Source: Bog-793 sp035625025 (GTDB lineage: Bacteria > Actinomycetota > Acidimicrobiia > Acidimicrobiales > Bog-793). Taken from it: a stretch of 64,000 bases of DNA. Positions 25,422 through 34,179 of this stretch are shown piece by piece. Within the stretch, counting starts at the first letter, position 1; each line of letters begins with the position of its first letter. The notes under the pieces were generated by a model that made no database searches, was not told where the DNA came from, and was given only the letters and a program-made list of their open reading frames with translations. Both the position numbers and the translations under genes were made by a program. The stretch covers positions 21,932 to 85,931 of the forward strand of contig DASPQJ010000037.1 of NCBI GenBank assembly GCA_035625025.1, given 5' to 3'.

Positions 25422-26938
25422 CGGGTCACCCCGTCCGCTCCCGGCCGGCCCCTTGCCGACCGTCGGCCAGCGCGGTCGATCCACTCCAGCTCGGCGCGCA
25501 CGACCTCCCGATCGTCGAACCGCAGGGTCACGTCGGCAAACTGCTGCGTCGTCTCGTGACCCTTGCCCGCCACGACGACGACGTCACCCGGTCGAGCGGC
25601 GTGCAGCGCGCCGGCGATCGCCGTCCTGCGGTTGGCTTCGACGACGAGCCTCGCCGGCCCGCTCATCCCGGCGCGGATCTCTTCGATGATCGCCTCCGGG
25701 TCCTCACTGCGCGGGTTGTCGCTCGTCAGCACGACGACGTCGGCGAGACGCGAGGCGACCGCGCCCATTGCCGGCCGCTTCCCGCGGTCCCGGTCCCCCC
25801 CGCAGCCGAAAACCACGATGACTGCCGGTGGCTGGAGCGCATCGGCCGAGGCGCGTTCCGCCCGGACCGCCTTCAGGAGTCCCTCGAGGCCCGCGGGGGT
25901 GTGGGCGTAATCGACGACGGCGACGACGCCTCCGGCGCCCTCGATGGCCTCGAACCGGCCCGGGACACCCGGGACTCCGGCGAGCCCTTCGACGATGGCG
26001 TCGGGTTCGACGCCGAGAGCCCGCGCCGCGCTCGCGGCAGCGAGCGCGTTGGCGACGTTGAATTCACCCCCGAGGTGGAGATGCACCGCGCGCTTGCCCA
26101 GCCGGAAACTGGCTTCTGAAAGACCGAGATCCAGATCTCGCACGTCGTCGAGCGAGTAAGACACCGTCGGGATCTCGGCACGATCGAAAAGGCGACGACC
26201 GAACTCGTCATCACGATTGACGACCGCGAAACGGGCGCGCTCCGGTGTGAACAACCTCGCCTTCGCCGCGAAGTAGGCCTCCATCGTCTCGTGGTAGTCG
26301 AGGTGGTCCCGGGACAGGTTCGTGAAGACGGCGACGTCGAATCGGATCCCGTCCACTCGATGCTGCACGAGGGCGTGCGAGGTCACCTCGATCGCGCTCG
26401 CGACGATTCCCCCGTCGCGCATCTGGGCGAGCTCCCGTTGCAGATGCGGTGACTCGGGCGTCGTGCGCGCCCCCTCGAGCGTCCCGATCACCCCGGTCGG
26501 CCAACCGGCCCGTTCGAGGATCGACCGCAGCAGGTACGTCGTCGTCGTCTTGCCGTTCGTTCCCGTGATCCCGACGGTGTGGAGCGCGGCGGCGGGATCT
26601 TCCCAGAAAGCACACGCAGCTCGCGCCATCGCGATGCGCGCCGTGCCCGGCGGCACGAGGAGCTGGAGCGCCCCGCCGACCTCGGCACCGAGGGTGTGCT
26701 CGCAGATGAAGGCGACGGCACCCGCCGCCGCGGCCAGTCCCGCGAAGTCGTGCCCGTCGTGGCGGGAGCCGGCGAGACAGCAGTAGAGCGCCCCCGCGGT
26801 CACCTCGCGGTCATCGAAGACGACGTCGCTGATCGCGACCCCCTGGCGCCGGCCGATCTCGACAAGCGGGGCGACTCGGTCGATGATCCGCTCGACCGCG
26901 AGGTCGGCTTCGACTCCTTCCACCGTCGAACTCGTCAC
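25418..26938 (-). CDS. murE: UDP-N-acetylmuramoyl-tripeptide synthetase, meso-DAP adding
   Basis: Adds the third stem residue to UDP-MurNAc-L-Ala-D-Glu. The ATP loop is TVGITGTNGKTTTTYLLRSI. EVTSHALVQHRVDGIRFD and FTNLSRDHLDYHETMEAYF are Mur ligase motifs with the carbamylated-Lys region following. The amino-acid selector reads TSDNPRSEDPEAII; DNPR is the known signature for meso-diaminopimelate, agreeing with dapE, dapD and dapF in this window. GTG 26938 overlaps the ftsI stop. Length is 506 aa. Confidence 0.96.
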   Translation of the reverse strand: MTSSTVEGVEADLAVERIIDRVAPLVEIGRRQGVAISDVVFDDREVTAGALYCCLAGSRHDGHDFAGLAAAAGAVAFICEHTLGAEVGGALQLLVPPGTARIAMARAACAFWEDPAAALHTVGITGTNGKTTTTYLLRSILERAGWPTGVIGTLEGARTTPESPHLQRELAQMRDGGIVASAIEVTSHALVQHRVDGIRFDVAVFTNLSRDHLDYHETMEAYFAAKARLFTPERARFAVVNRDDEFGRRLFDRAEIPTVSYSLDDVRDLDLGLSEASFRLGKRAVHLHLGGEFNVANALAAASAARALGVEPDAIVEGLAGVPGVPGRFEAIEGAGGVVAVVDYAHTPAGLEGLLKAVRAERASADALQPPAVIVVFGCGGDRDRGKRPAMGAVASRLADVVVLTSDNPRSEDPEAIIEEIRAGMSGPARLVVEANRRTAIAGALHAARPGDVVVVAGKGHETTQQFADVTLRFDDREVVRAELEWIDRAGRRSARGRPGADGVTR

Positions 26939-28686
26939 CGGCTGGACGCGGGGCTCACGTGCGCCGCGAGCGCGGCGGCCGACGACGGCGCGATATCGAA
27001 GCGACGGAGCGAGTAGCGCATGATCTGGGAGAACACGGGAGCAGACACCAACCCACCGTAGATCGGCGTCGGGTGGTTCAGTACGACGATCCCGGAGAGT
27101 TGGGGATCCTGGGCGGGCACGAAGCCGACGAATGTCGCGTTCCAGTCGCCGAGGATGTAGCCCCGTCGCGTCGTTTCCGGGACTTGCGCGGTGCCGGTCT
27201 TGCCCGCGACGGTGTATCCGGGGATATGGGCGCGCACCGCCGTCCCGTCCTGGACGACGCCTTCGAGCATCGGCACGAGTGCCGCGACGGTCGAGGCCGC
27301 GATCGTTCGCTCTCCGGCCGGCGCCGCCACGAGGTCTTCGGGCGCGTCGCTGTCGACCGTGCCGGCGACGAGACGGGGAGCGACGAAGACGCCGCCGTTG
27401 GCGACGGTGTTATAGGCGTCGAGCACCTGGAGCGGCGTCACGGCGATGCCGGTGCCGATCGGCACCGCCGCCGCGGCGGATCCGTACCACGTCGACGGCG
27501 AACCGACGATCCCCGCTGACTCTCCGGGCCAACCGAGACCCGTGAGACGCCCGAAGCCGAGGGTCGTCAAGCCCGCGGCGAGGCGGGCGAGCCCGAGACG
27601 CTGCGCGATCTCGATGGTGCCGACGTTCGAAGACTGCGCGAGGATCTGTGCCACCGTAAGTTGCTCGGTCGGGTGGGCCTCGGCGTCGGCGAACCGATAG
27701 CCGCCGACAACGATCGAGTCCGGGACCGTGAACACCGTCGAGGGGGTGATCAACCCCGCCTCGAGGGCTGCGGTCACAGTGACGAGCTTCATCGCCGATC
27801 CCGGCTGGTACACACTCGTCGCGGCGAGATTCGACTCCGCCGGTTCAATCGACCCGTGCGGGCCGGCAACGAGATCGACCATCGCGAGGATCGCCCCAGT
27901 GTGGACGTCCATCACGACGGCGATGCCGCTCTTGGCGTGCGTCCTCGCCATTTGCGCCGCGAGATCCTTGTAGACCTCGACCTGCAGCGGCTCATCGATC
28001 GTGAGGACGAGACCCGTTCCCGGCTTCGCCGGGGTCACGTCTGTCGGTGCGGCCGGGAGCGTGTACCCGCCAGGCGCGAGGGCGACGAGCTCGCGGCCCG
28101 GCTTCCCGGCGAGCAGATCGTTGTCCGCCGCCTCGACGCCAGAATCGCCGATCCCGGCGGCGTTCACGCCTCCGAGCAGCGGCTGGAAAACCGCGCCCCC
28201 CGTCGACACGCGCACGGTGTCGCCGATGAAGCTCAGACCCGCGAGATCGCGGGTTTCGATCCGGGCCACCCGGGCATCCGTGAGGTCGCGGGCGACAACG
28301 ACGTAGCCGTTGTGCTCGCTGAGCTCACGCCTCAGGGGGCCGGCGGCGACGCCGAGCAGCCGGGCGAGCGTCCTTGCCTCGGAGTCGGGCCTCGTGATCT
28401 GGAAATCGTCGGCGACGACGTCGGTGCGCGGGACCGAGACGGCCAGCACGTCTCCGCTGCTGTCGTAAATGGCGCCCCGGGCCGCGCTGAGCGCGACCTC
28501 GTGTTCGACCTCGCCCTTCACGTAGGCGGCGTAACGGGCGCCGTCGACGACCTGGACGACGGTGAGGCGGACGGCGAGACCCGTCGCCGCCACGACCACC
28601 ACTGCGGCGACGACGCGCATGCGGGCTCGGCGCACGGCCGTCGGCGGCGGGCGACGGCCGGCCCGGCGCCGATCCAACCGCGTCAC
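26935..28686 (-). CDS. ftsI: Septal transpeptidase, penicillin-binding protein 3 (FtsI/PBP2-type class B)
   Basis: Cross-links septal peptidoglycan in the periplasm-like space. A short basic tail precedes one membrane anchor (RVVAAVVVVAATGLAVRLTV). The PBP dimerisation domain begins at ARGAIYDSSGDVLAVS. The transpeptidase domain has the nucleophile in YQPGSAMKLV (Ser about residue 297), SxN in LAQSSNVGTI, and AGKTGTAQVPE. No C-terminal PASTA repeats are seen. GTG 28686 overlaps the ftsL stop as GTGA and gives 583 aa; an open frame further upstream is shadow of ftsL. Confidence 0.95.
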   Translation of the reverse strand: MTRLDRRRAGRRPPPTAVRRARMRVVAAVVVVAATGLAVRLTVVQVVDGARYAAYVKGEVEHEVALSAARGAIYDSSGDVLAVSVPRTDVVADDFQITRPDSEARTLARLLGVAAGPLRRELSEHNGYVVVARDLTDARVARIETRDLAGLSFIGDTVRVSTGGAVFQPLLGGVNAAGIGDSGVEAADNDLLAGKPGRELVALAPGGYTLPAAPTDVTPAKPGTGLVLTIDEPLQVEVYKDLAAQMARTHAKSGIAVVMDVHTGAILAMVDLVAGPHGSIEPAESNLAATSVYQPGSAMKLVTVTAALEAGLITPSTVFTVPDSIVVGGYRFADAEAHPTEQLTVAQILAQSSNVGTIEIAQRLGLARLAAGLTTLGFGRLTGLGWPGESAGIVGSPSTWYGSAAAAVPIGTGIAVTPLQVLDAYNTVANGGVFVAPRLVAGTVDSDAPEDLVAAPAGERTIAASTVAALVPMLEGVVQDGTAVRAHIPGYTVAGKTGTAQVPETTRRGYILGDWNATFVGFVPAQDPQLSGIVVLNHPTPIYGGLVSAPVFSQIMRYSLRRFDIAPSSAAALAAHVSPASSR

Positions 28687-29123
28687 GACGCCTTCCGGCC
28701 CGCGGCCGGCCTGCCGGTCCGCCCAGGATCGACGGGGACGAGGTACGTCACGGCTCTCGGCACGACCATGCCCAGCTGGCGCTCGGCGATGGCGAGGATG
28801 CGCGACGGCGACTCCAGCTCCGCCCGGGTGAGCTGAAGATTCTGGTCCCTCGCGACGGAAGTGGCGAGTTGCTGAGCCAATCGGTCGAGGTGGACCTGCT
28901 GGGCCGCGACAAAGGCCTGACCGGCCGCGACGGTGAAGAGCGCGCCGGCGACGAGCGTCACCGCCGCGGCGAGGGTCGCCCGGGCGCGGCGTCGCAGGCG
29001 ACGTCGTTCCAGCCCGGCCGGGCCGACGACGGCGAGCCCGGTCCGACTGGCACCGAGCGTTCCCCCGGCTCGTCGCTCCTCGGCCGCTTCGACGTCGAGG
29101 CGGGCGGCGCGTGCCGGCGTCAT
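28683..29123 (-). CDS. ftsL: FtsL-like divisome membrane protein
   Basis: A small bitopic protein (146 aa) in the invariant position between rsmH and ftsI. A basic cytoplasmic region of about 60 residues leads to one hydrophobic segment (ATLAAAVTLVAGALFTVAAG), then a coiled-coil-like extracellular stretch (DRLAQQLATSVARDQNLQLT) and the motif SPSRILAIAERQLGMVVP typical of FtsL. FtsL acts with FtsB and FtsQ to activate FtsW/FtsI. ATG 29123 overlaps the rsmH stop as ATGA. Sequence conservation is low, so assignment leans on topology, the end motif and synteny. Confidence 0.85.
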   Translation of the reverse strand: MTPARAARLDVEAAEERRAGGTLGASRTGLAVVGPAGLERRRLRRRARATLAAAVTLVAGALFTVAAGQAFVAAQQVHLDRLAQQLATSVARDQNLQLTRAELESPSRILAIAERQLGMVVPRAVTYLVPVDPGRTGRPAAGRKAS

Positions 29124-30094
29124 CGATCCCCGGCCTTCCCGTCGTCCGCCGGGAGACGTTCGACAGCCCGCAGACGCGCCGCGACGGCTCGGGGATTGCG
29201 CGCCACCTCGTCTCCGGACGGCCGGCGGGCTCCCCGGTTGAGGAGTCGCACCTCCGACCGGGCGCCACAGACGCAGGCCAGACCGGGCGGGCACGTGCAG
29301 CCCCCGGTCGACCACGTTCGGAAGCGTTCCTTCACGACGCGGTCCTCGCCCGAGTGGTAGGCGAGCGCGACGATCCGACCCCCGGTGACGAGGAGGGCGA
29401 GGGCCTGGTCCAGCGCACGGGGCAGCACGTCGAGCTCCTCGTTGACCGCGACCCGCAGGGCCTGAAAGACGCGGCCGGCGGGATGGCCCCGTCGCCGTGC
29501 CGCGGGTGGCACCGCCCTTGCCACCAGATCGGCGAGGGCGGTCGTCGTGACGATCGGCCTCTCCCGAACGATGGCCCGGGCGATCCTGGGGGCGAACCGC
29601 GCCTCGCCGTGGGCGGCGAAAAGGCGCGCCAGCTCGTCTTCGCCGAGGGTGTTCACGAGGTCTCGGGCGTTCCGCGGCGTCGCGCGGTCCATCCGCATGT
29701 CGAGCGGGGATTCGCGGCGGTACGAGAATCCCCTTTCCGCGCAGTCGAGCTGGTGCGAGCTCACCCCGAGGTCGAACAGCACCGCCGACACCCCGCCCGA
29801 GCGGGCGAGTTCGGTGGGAGCCGCGGCCGCGAGCACCTCGGCGAGAGCGTCGAACCGGGCGCGGCGCACCCGGGCCCGCCGTCCGAATCTCACGAGGCGG
29901 GCCGCCGCCTCGGCGACCGCGTCGCCGTCGCGGTCGATTCCGACGACGACGACATCGGATCGGCTCTCGAGGATCGCCGCGGCGTGACCGGCGCCGCCGA
30001 TCGTCGCGTCGACGACGAGGCCCGGCGGCACGGGTCGCACGAGCTCGACGACCTCGGCGACCATGACCGGGGTGTGGAACGTCCCCTGGCTCAT
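29120..30094 (-). CDS. rsmH: 16S rRNA (cytosine-1402-N4)-methyltransferase
   Basis: An S-adenosylmethionine methyltransferase acting on C1402 of 16S rRNA. FHTPVMVAEVVELV opens the protein. The SAM motif is VVDATIGGAGHAAAIL. AVLFDLGVSSHQLDCAERGF, SPLDMRMDRATPRNARDLVN and IVALAYHSGEDRVVKERF are family signatures. The conserved C-terminal CTCPPGLACVCG cysteine cluster is present. ATG 30094 (MSQGTFHTPV) gives 324 aa. A 209 nt gap without visible features separates it from mraZ. Confidence 0.96.
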   Translation of the reverse strand: MSQGTFHTPVMVAEVVELVRPVPPGLVVDATIGGAGHAAAILESRSDVVVVGIDRDGDAVAEAAARLVRFGRRARVRRARFDALAEVLAAAAPTELARSGGVSAVLFDLGVSSHQLDCAERGFSYRRESPLDMRMDRATPRNARDLVNTLGEDELARLFAAHGEARFAPRIARAIVRERPIVTTTALADLVARAVPPAARRRGHPAGRVFQALRVAVNEELDVLPRALDQALALLVTGGRIVALAYHSGEDRVVKERFRTWSTGGCTCPPGLACVCGARSEVRLLNRGARRPSGDEVARNPRAVAARLRAVERLPADDGKAGDR

Positions 30095-30303
30095 CCGCAG
30101 CCCCCCGACTGACGGCCGAGCGATGCTCGCCCGGCAGAACGGATGGAGATCGGCGGAGAGGGGTTGATGCTGGCCATCCTTGACGGCAGCCGAGGAGCTG
30201 CGGATGGGCCAGGGGACGAACCGCGGTGAGTCTTGGCGGCGGCCGGGGTGCGCCCGAACCCCCGAGCGGGGGCGGAGGCGGACACGGTCGGTCACCAGCA
30301 CGA

Positions 30304-30726
30304 TCACGCGCCGGAGCTGACGTCGGCGCCGGCCGGGACGAGAGCCTTGGCGTTCCAGATCGGCGGGGACCACAGCTCGACGTGGTCGATGACGCCGACG
30401 ATGACGACTTCGCGTTCCAGGGCCGCGTAGCCCCGCAGGTCGGCGGCGATGAGAATCCGGCCGTGCGGGTCGATCTCCGTCTCGTCGACCGCCGAGGACC
30501 ACTCGCGGACCTGGTTGCGCGTGATGGCGTCGACGGCGGAGGCCCGCCGGAGCTCGACCTCGGCGCGGAAGGTCTCCGGCGGCCAGATCGCGAGGCAACC
30601 CTCGAGATGCGGGGTGAGAAAGCAGAGCGAGCCGAGGCGGTGACGAATGCGAACCGGGAGGATCAGCCGACCCTTGGAATCGAGGGAGTGGTCATACCTC
30701 CCGAAAAAGTCGGTTTCGGGGCCCAA
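30304..30726 (-). CDS. mraZ: MraZ transcriptional regulator of the dcw cluster
   Basis: A ring-forming DNA-binding protein with two SpoVT/AbrB-like halves. The first reads FFGRYDHSLDSKGRLILPVR and the second SAVDETEIDPHGRILIAADL, each with the DxxGR core. In other bacteria MraZ binds GTGG-type repeats in its own promoter and represses the dcw operon. Candidate repeats lie about 70-110 nt upstream of this ATG. At 140 aa it has the family length. It is the first gene of the cluster. Confidence 0.96.
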   Translation of the reverse strand: MGPETDFFGRYDHSLDSKGRLILPVRIRHRLGSLCFLTPHLEGCLAIWPPETFRAEVELRRASAVDAITRNQVREWSSAVDETEIDPHGRILIAADLRGYAALEREVVIVGVIDHVELWSPPIWNAKALVPAGADVSSGA

Positions 30727-30789
30727 CGTCGGTGTCCTTCCTCGTGGTCACCACGGGTCGCCGAGCGGGTGACACCGCTCCCCTGTCCT

Positions 30790-30835
30790 CCATTTCGCGC
30801 CACTCTATGTAACAGTCCCCCACCCCGTCAACCAC
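30790..30835 (-). promoter_or_regulatory. Candidate MraZ-binding repeats overlapping the dcw promoter
   Basis: Read on the minus strand, GTGG occurs at 30835-30832, 30823-30820 and 30803-30800, followed by ATGG at 30793-30790. The last three are spaced 20 and 10 nt, i.e. whole helical turns. They flank and overlap the -35 and -10, as expected for an autorepressed mraZ promoter. Assignment is inferred from the known MraZ repeat type. Confidence 0.45.
30802..30831 (-). promoter_or_regulatory. Promoter of the dcw cluster (mraZ)
   Basis: On the minus strand TTGACG (30831-30826), an 18 nt spacer and TAGAGT (30807-30802) form a good sigma-70 promoter, with a leader of about 70 nt to the mraZ ATG. 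Confidence 0.6.
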
Positions 30836-30893
30836 TTGGACCTTTCCGCGCGTCTGGGCCCGGCACGAAGGGCCCGGCCCGTCACCGACCGGG

Positions 30894-30935
30894 AAAAAAG
30901 CCTCGCCAACGACCCTGCCGGGCGCGGCGCGAAGC
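30894..30935 (-). terminator. Candidate intrinsic terminator of the pnt/por transcript
   Basis: On the minus strand GCTTCGC pairs with GCGAGGC (7 bp, one G-U), with a small GCCG/CGGC hairpin inside the 22 nt loop, and is followed directly by TTTTTT. A T6 run is rare in this GC-rich DNA. It lies about 240 nt after the pntB stop and 60 nt before the dcw -35. Confidence 0.5.
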
Positions 30936-31171
30936 AAAAAGGGCACGTCGGGGCCGGATCGCCAGCCCGGAAGGCAGTGGCGCGCCGTCCGGGCAAAGCG
31001 CCGGCCCGCGGAACACGACGGTGCTGGTGACAAGCGGCCCTGCACCGGCTTTGGCCCGCGAGGGAACTCCGGGCTGCCGCGATCGACTATCCGGGCCCGG
31101 AGAGCGCGCCCAACGAACGGTCAACGCCTCCTGTCACCGTCCGGCCGACACCGACGCGTCCCCTCGGCGGG

Positions 31172-32599
31172 TCAGTCCACTCCGACGAGGGTCTTCACCG
31201 CCGCGGTGATCGCGCGCAGTCCGACCTGCGCGTCGGCGAAGAACATGCCCGTCTTCGGGTCGGTGTAGAGCTCGTTGTCGATCCCGGCGTAGCCGTGACC
31301 CATCGAGCGCTTGATGACGATGATGCTCTTCGCCTTGTCGACGTCGAGAATCGGCATCCCGGAGACGGCGTTGCCCGGCCGGCGGGCCGCCGGGTTCGTC
31401 ACGTCGTTCGCCCCGATCACCAGGGCGACGTCGGCGCGGGGAAACTCCGGATTGATCTCCTCCATCGTCTTCAGCTGCTGGTAGGGCACCTCAGCCTCGG
31501 CGAGCAGGACGTTCATGTGACCCGGCATCCGTCCGGCCACCGGGTGGATGGCGTAGGACACCTCGACGCCCCGCTTCTCGAGCAGGTCCGCCAGCTCCTT
31601 CACGACGTGCTGGGCGTGGGCAGCAGCGAGGCCGTAGCCGGGCACGATGATCACCTTCTGGGCGTAGGCGAGCTGGATCGCGACGTCGTCGGCCCCGATC
31701 GAGCGCACCTGGCCGGTGACGCCGGAACCGATGGCGCTCGCCTGGTCGCCCGTGCCGAACCCGCCGGCGACGATGTTGAGGATCGAGCGGTTCATCGCGT
31801 CAGCCATCAACTTGGTGAGAATGCTGCCGGAGGCACCGACGAGCGCGCCGGCGATGATGAGTCCGACACTGTTGATGACGAAACCCGCCATCGCGACAGC
31901 CGTCCCGGTGAAGGCGTTGAGGAGCGAGATGACGACGGGCATGTCCGCGCCGCCGATCGGCAGAACCATGATCACGCCCATGACGAGGGACACGACGGCG
32001 ATCCCGATGAGCGTGGGATCGCTGTTCGCGCCCGACAGGATGTACCCGGTCCCGGCGCAGAGCGCCAACGCGAGCACGAGGTTGGCGACCCGGGCGCCGG
32101 GAACGACGATCGGCTGAGACGGGATGAAGCCCTGCAGCTTGCCCGCCGCGACAACCGAACCCGACAGCGTCACGGCGCCGATGACGACGTCGAGGACGCT
32201 CGTCACCGAGGTCCGTGCCGCGATCGTCGGCGCGTGGAAGATCCCGGCGAGTCGGATGAAGTCCGCGATGGCGACGAGCGCCGCGGCCCCGCCACCCACG
32301 GCGTTGAACAAGCTGACGAGTTGCGGCATCGCCGTCATCTGGACGGAGCGGGCGAGGTACAGCCCAACGCCGGAACCGATGACACCGCCCAGGGTGAGCA
32401 TCAACCAACCCGTGGTCGAGATCGTCCCGTCATGGGCGATGAGCGCGAGCGTCGCCGCGACGGCGACGAGCATCCCGGCGGCCGAGAGCCGGTTGCCGTG
32501 GTTTGCCGTCGGCGGCGCGTTCATGAGGTGGAGCCCGACGACGAAGCAGGTCGCTGCGGCGAGGTAGACGAGCGTGATGACGTCGTTGAAGGCACCCAT
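31172..32599 (-). CDS. pntB: NAD(P) transhydrogenase subunit beta
   Basis: The NADP(H)-binding and membrane subunit of proton-translocating transhydrogenase, which reduces NADP+ with NADH at the expense of the proton gradient. About nine membrane helices fill residues 1-265. The soluble dIII domain follows: VIIVPGYGLAAAHAQHVVKE, HPVAGRMPGHMNVLLAEA, VALVIGANDVTNPAAR, and KRSMGHGYAGIDNELY. Length is 475 aa. The ATG shares one base with the pntA2 stop (TGATG), indicating coupled translation. Confidence 0.96.
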   Translation of the reverse strand: MGAFNDVITLVYLAAATCFVVGLHLMNAPPTANHGNRLSAAGMLVAVAATLALIAHDGTISTTGWLMLTLGGVIGSGVGLYLARSVQMTAMPQLVSLFNAVGGGAAALVAIADFIRLAGIFHAPTIAARTSVTSVLDVVIGAVTLSGSVVAAGKLQGFIPSQPIVVPGARVANLVLALALCAGTGYILSGANSDPTLIGIAVVSLVMGVIMVLPIGGADMPVVISLLNAFTGTAVAMAGFVINSVGLIIAGALVGASGSILTKLMADAMNRSILNIVAGGFGTGDQASAIGSGVTGQVRSIGADDVAIQLAYAQKVIIVPGYGLAAAHAQHVVKELADLLEKRGVEVSYAIHPVAGRMPGHMNVLLAEAEVPYQQLKTMEEINPEFPRADVALVIGANDVTNPAARRPGNAVSGMPILDVDKAKSIIVIKRSMGHGYAGIDNELYTDPKTGMFFADAQVGLRAITAAVKTLVGVD

Positions 32600-32925
32600 C
32601 AGGGACGTCCCCCCTCGTCCGTCGCCTCTTTGGACACCGCGGCCGGACGACGCTGGAACATCTTCAGCATCCGGTCGGTGACCGTGTACCCACCGACGAC
32701 GTTCATCCCGGCGAATACGGCCGCGATGAACGCGAGCGTGTACCCGACGTCATCGTGCGCCGTCGACGCGATCAAGAACGCCCCGACGATCACGACGCCG
32801 TGGATGGAGTTCGCGGCCGACATCAACGGCGTGTGGAGCGTCTGGGGGACCTTGGAGATCACCTCGAACCCCACGAGAAGACTGAGCACGAAGATCGTGA
32901 CATCAGTGACGAGACTCGTATTCAT
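32599..32925 (-). CDS. NAD(P) transhydrogenase subunit alpha 2 (membrane part)
   Basis: The separate membrane portion of the split alpha subunit (often called PntAB). Three hydrophobic segments are visible: TDVTIFVLSLLVGFEVI, GVVIVGAFLIAS and YTLAFIAAVFAGMNVVGGYT. KVPQTLHTPLMSAANSIHGV is the conserved loop. At 108 aa it is normal for three-subunit enzymes of actinobacteria and alphaproteobacteria. It starts 4 nt after the pntA1 stop. Confidence 0.94.
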   Translation of the reverse strand: MNTSLVTDVTIFVLSLLVGFEVISKVPQTLHTPLMSAANSIHGVVIVGAFLIASTAHDDVGYTLAFIAAVFAGMNVVGGYTVTDRMLKMFQRRPAAVSKEATDEGGRP

Positions 32926-32929
32926 CGAC

Positions 32930-34165
32930 TCAGGCTCCGTTCACTAGGGGTTCGCGCCCGTTCGACCCCGCCAGTTCCGCCGTCGCGGGGTTGACCACTT
33001 TGCCATCGAAGGTGATGACGACCCCGGCCTGGATCTCGTCGGTGAGGTCGATCGCCACCTTCCCGTTCTCGGCGAGATGGGCGAGGAGCGCGCAGACATT
33101 GTGCGAGTACGCCGTGGAAGCGCCCATCGGCATCGTCGAGGCGAGGTTGCCGGCTCCGATGATCGTGACGCCGTTGTCCGAGACGGTCGTCGCGTCGGGT
33201 CGCGACCCCTCGACGTTGCCGCCGAGCGGGCTCGCTGCCATGTCGACGACGACAGACCCGGCGCGCATCGCCCCCACCGCCGCCGCGGTGATGAGGAGAG
33301 GAGGACGGCGACCGGGGACCTGCGCCGTCGTGATGACGACGTCGTGCTGGGCGACGTGTCCGTTCAGCTCCTCCTGCTGTGCTGCGGTCTCCTCAGCCGT
33401 GAGGACCCGCGCATAGCCGCCCTCGCCGGCGGCGTCGGGGACCGATTTGAGCTCGATGAATCGCCCACCGAGGGACTCGACCTGTTCTTTCGCTTCCGGC
33501 CGGACGTCGTAACCCTTCACGATCGCGCCGAGTCGGTGGGCCGTCGCGATCGCCTGGAGCCCGGCGACCCCGGCCCCGAGCACGAGGACCTCGGCGGGAC
33601 GGGCGGTCCCTGCCGCCGTCATGAGAAGCGGGAAATAACGCCCGAAGGCGTTCGCCGCCACGAGCGCGGCCTTGTAACCGGCGATGTTCGCCTGCGAACT
33701 CAGCACGTCCATCGCCTGGGCACGGCTGAGCGTGCGCGGCAGCATGTCGAGGCTCACCGCCGTGACGCCAAGTTCGGCGAGGCGCGTGACGAAGGCGGGA
33801 TCGACAAGCGGGGCGAGCAAACCGACGACGACCTGTCCCGGCCTCAGCCTCCCGGCGTCGGCGTCGCTGGGCCGGTTGACGAACAGCACGACGTCCGAAT
33901 CGGCAAAGCACTTGTCGCGATCGAGGACATCCGCCCCCGCCTGGACGTAGGCGTCGTCAAAGAACCACGCCTTCTTGCCGGCGTCCTTCTCGACGACAAC
34001 GGCGAAGCCGGCGGACCTGAGCCTGCCGACGTCGTCCGGTACGAGCGCGACCCGGCTTTCCGCCTCACCGGCCTCGCGCGCCACGGCCACCACCGCAACA
34101 GTCGCCGTGGGGTTCTCCGCCGGTTCTCCCGGAGCCGCGGACGGTTCCGCTCGATCTACCATCAT
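32930..34165 (-). CDS. NAD(P) transhydrogenase subunit alpha 1 (NAD-binding part)
   Basis: The soluble NAD(H)-binding dI domain of transhydrogenase (often called PntAA). VAREAGEAESRVALVPDDVG opens the catalytic fold after a 30-residue Pro/Ala-rich extension. SSQANIAGYKAALVAANAFG, the Rossmann loop VLVLGAGVAGLQAIATAHRL and VKGYDVRPEAKEQVESLGG follow. The RQD-type loop region is conserved around DMLPRTLSRAQAMD. Two adjacent ATGs exist and the first (34165) is used, with AAGGAGG a few bases upstream. The leader carries a strong inverted repeat. Confidence 0.95.
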   Translation of the reverse strand: MMVDRAEPSAAPGEPAENPTATVAVVAVAREAGEAESRVALVPDDVGRLRSAGFAVVVEKDAGKKAWFFDDAYVQAGADVLDRDKCFADSDVVLFVNRPSDADAGRLRPGQVVVGLLAPLVDPAFVTRLAELGVTAVSLDMLPRTLSRAQAMDVLSSQANIAGYKAALVAANAFGRYFPLLMTAAGTARPAEVLVLGAGVAGLQAIATAHRLGAIVKGYDVRPEAKEQVESLGGRFIELKSVPDAAGEGGYARVLTAEETAAQQEELNGHVAQHDVVITTAQVPGRRPPLLITAAAVGAMRAGSVVVDMAASPLGGNVEGSRPDATTVSDNGVTIIGAGNLASTMPMGASTAYSHNVCALLAHLAENGKVAIDLTDEIQAGVVITFDGKVVNPATAELAGSNGREPLVNGA

Positions 34166-34179
34166 CTTCCTCCTTGGGT

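Larger units (their letters stand above)
30727..31171. other. 445 nt intergenic region between pntB and mraZ
   Basis: No credible gene lies here; the open frames are Arg/Pro-rich shadows. It does hold a likely intrinsic terminator for the pnt transcript and the mraZ promoter with GTGG-type repeats, each listed separately. I searched for RNase P RNA-like conserved blocks because of the length and position and found none. Confidence 0.7.

Noticed and set aside
30727..31171. Possible RNase P RNA or other structured RNA because of the 445 nt length next to mraZ
   Set aside because: None of the conserved RNase P blocks (such as GAGGAAAGTCC) is present; the content is explained by a terminator and a promoter.
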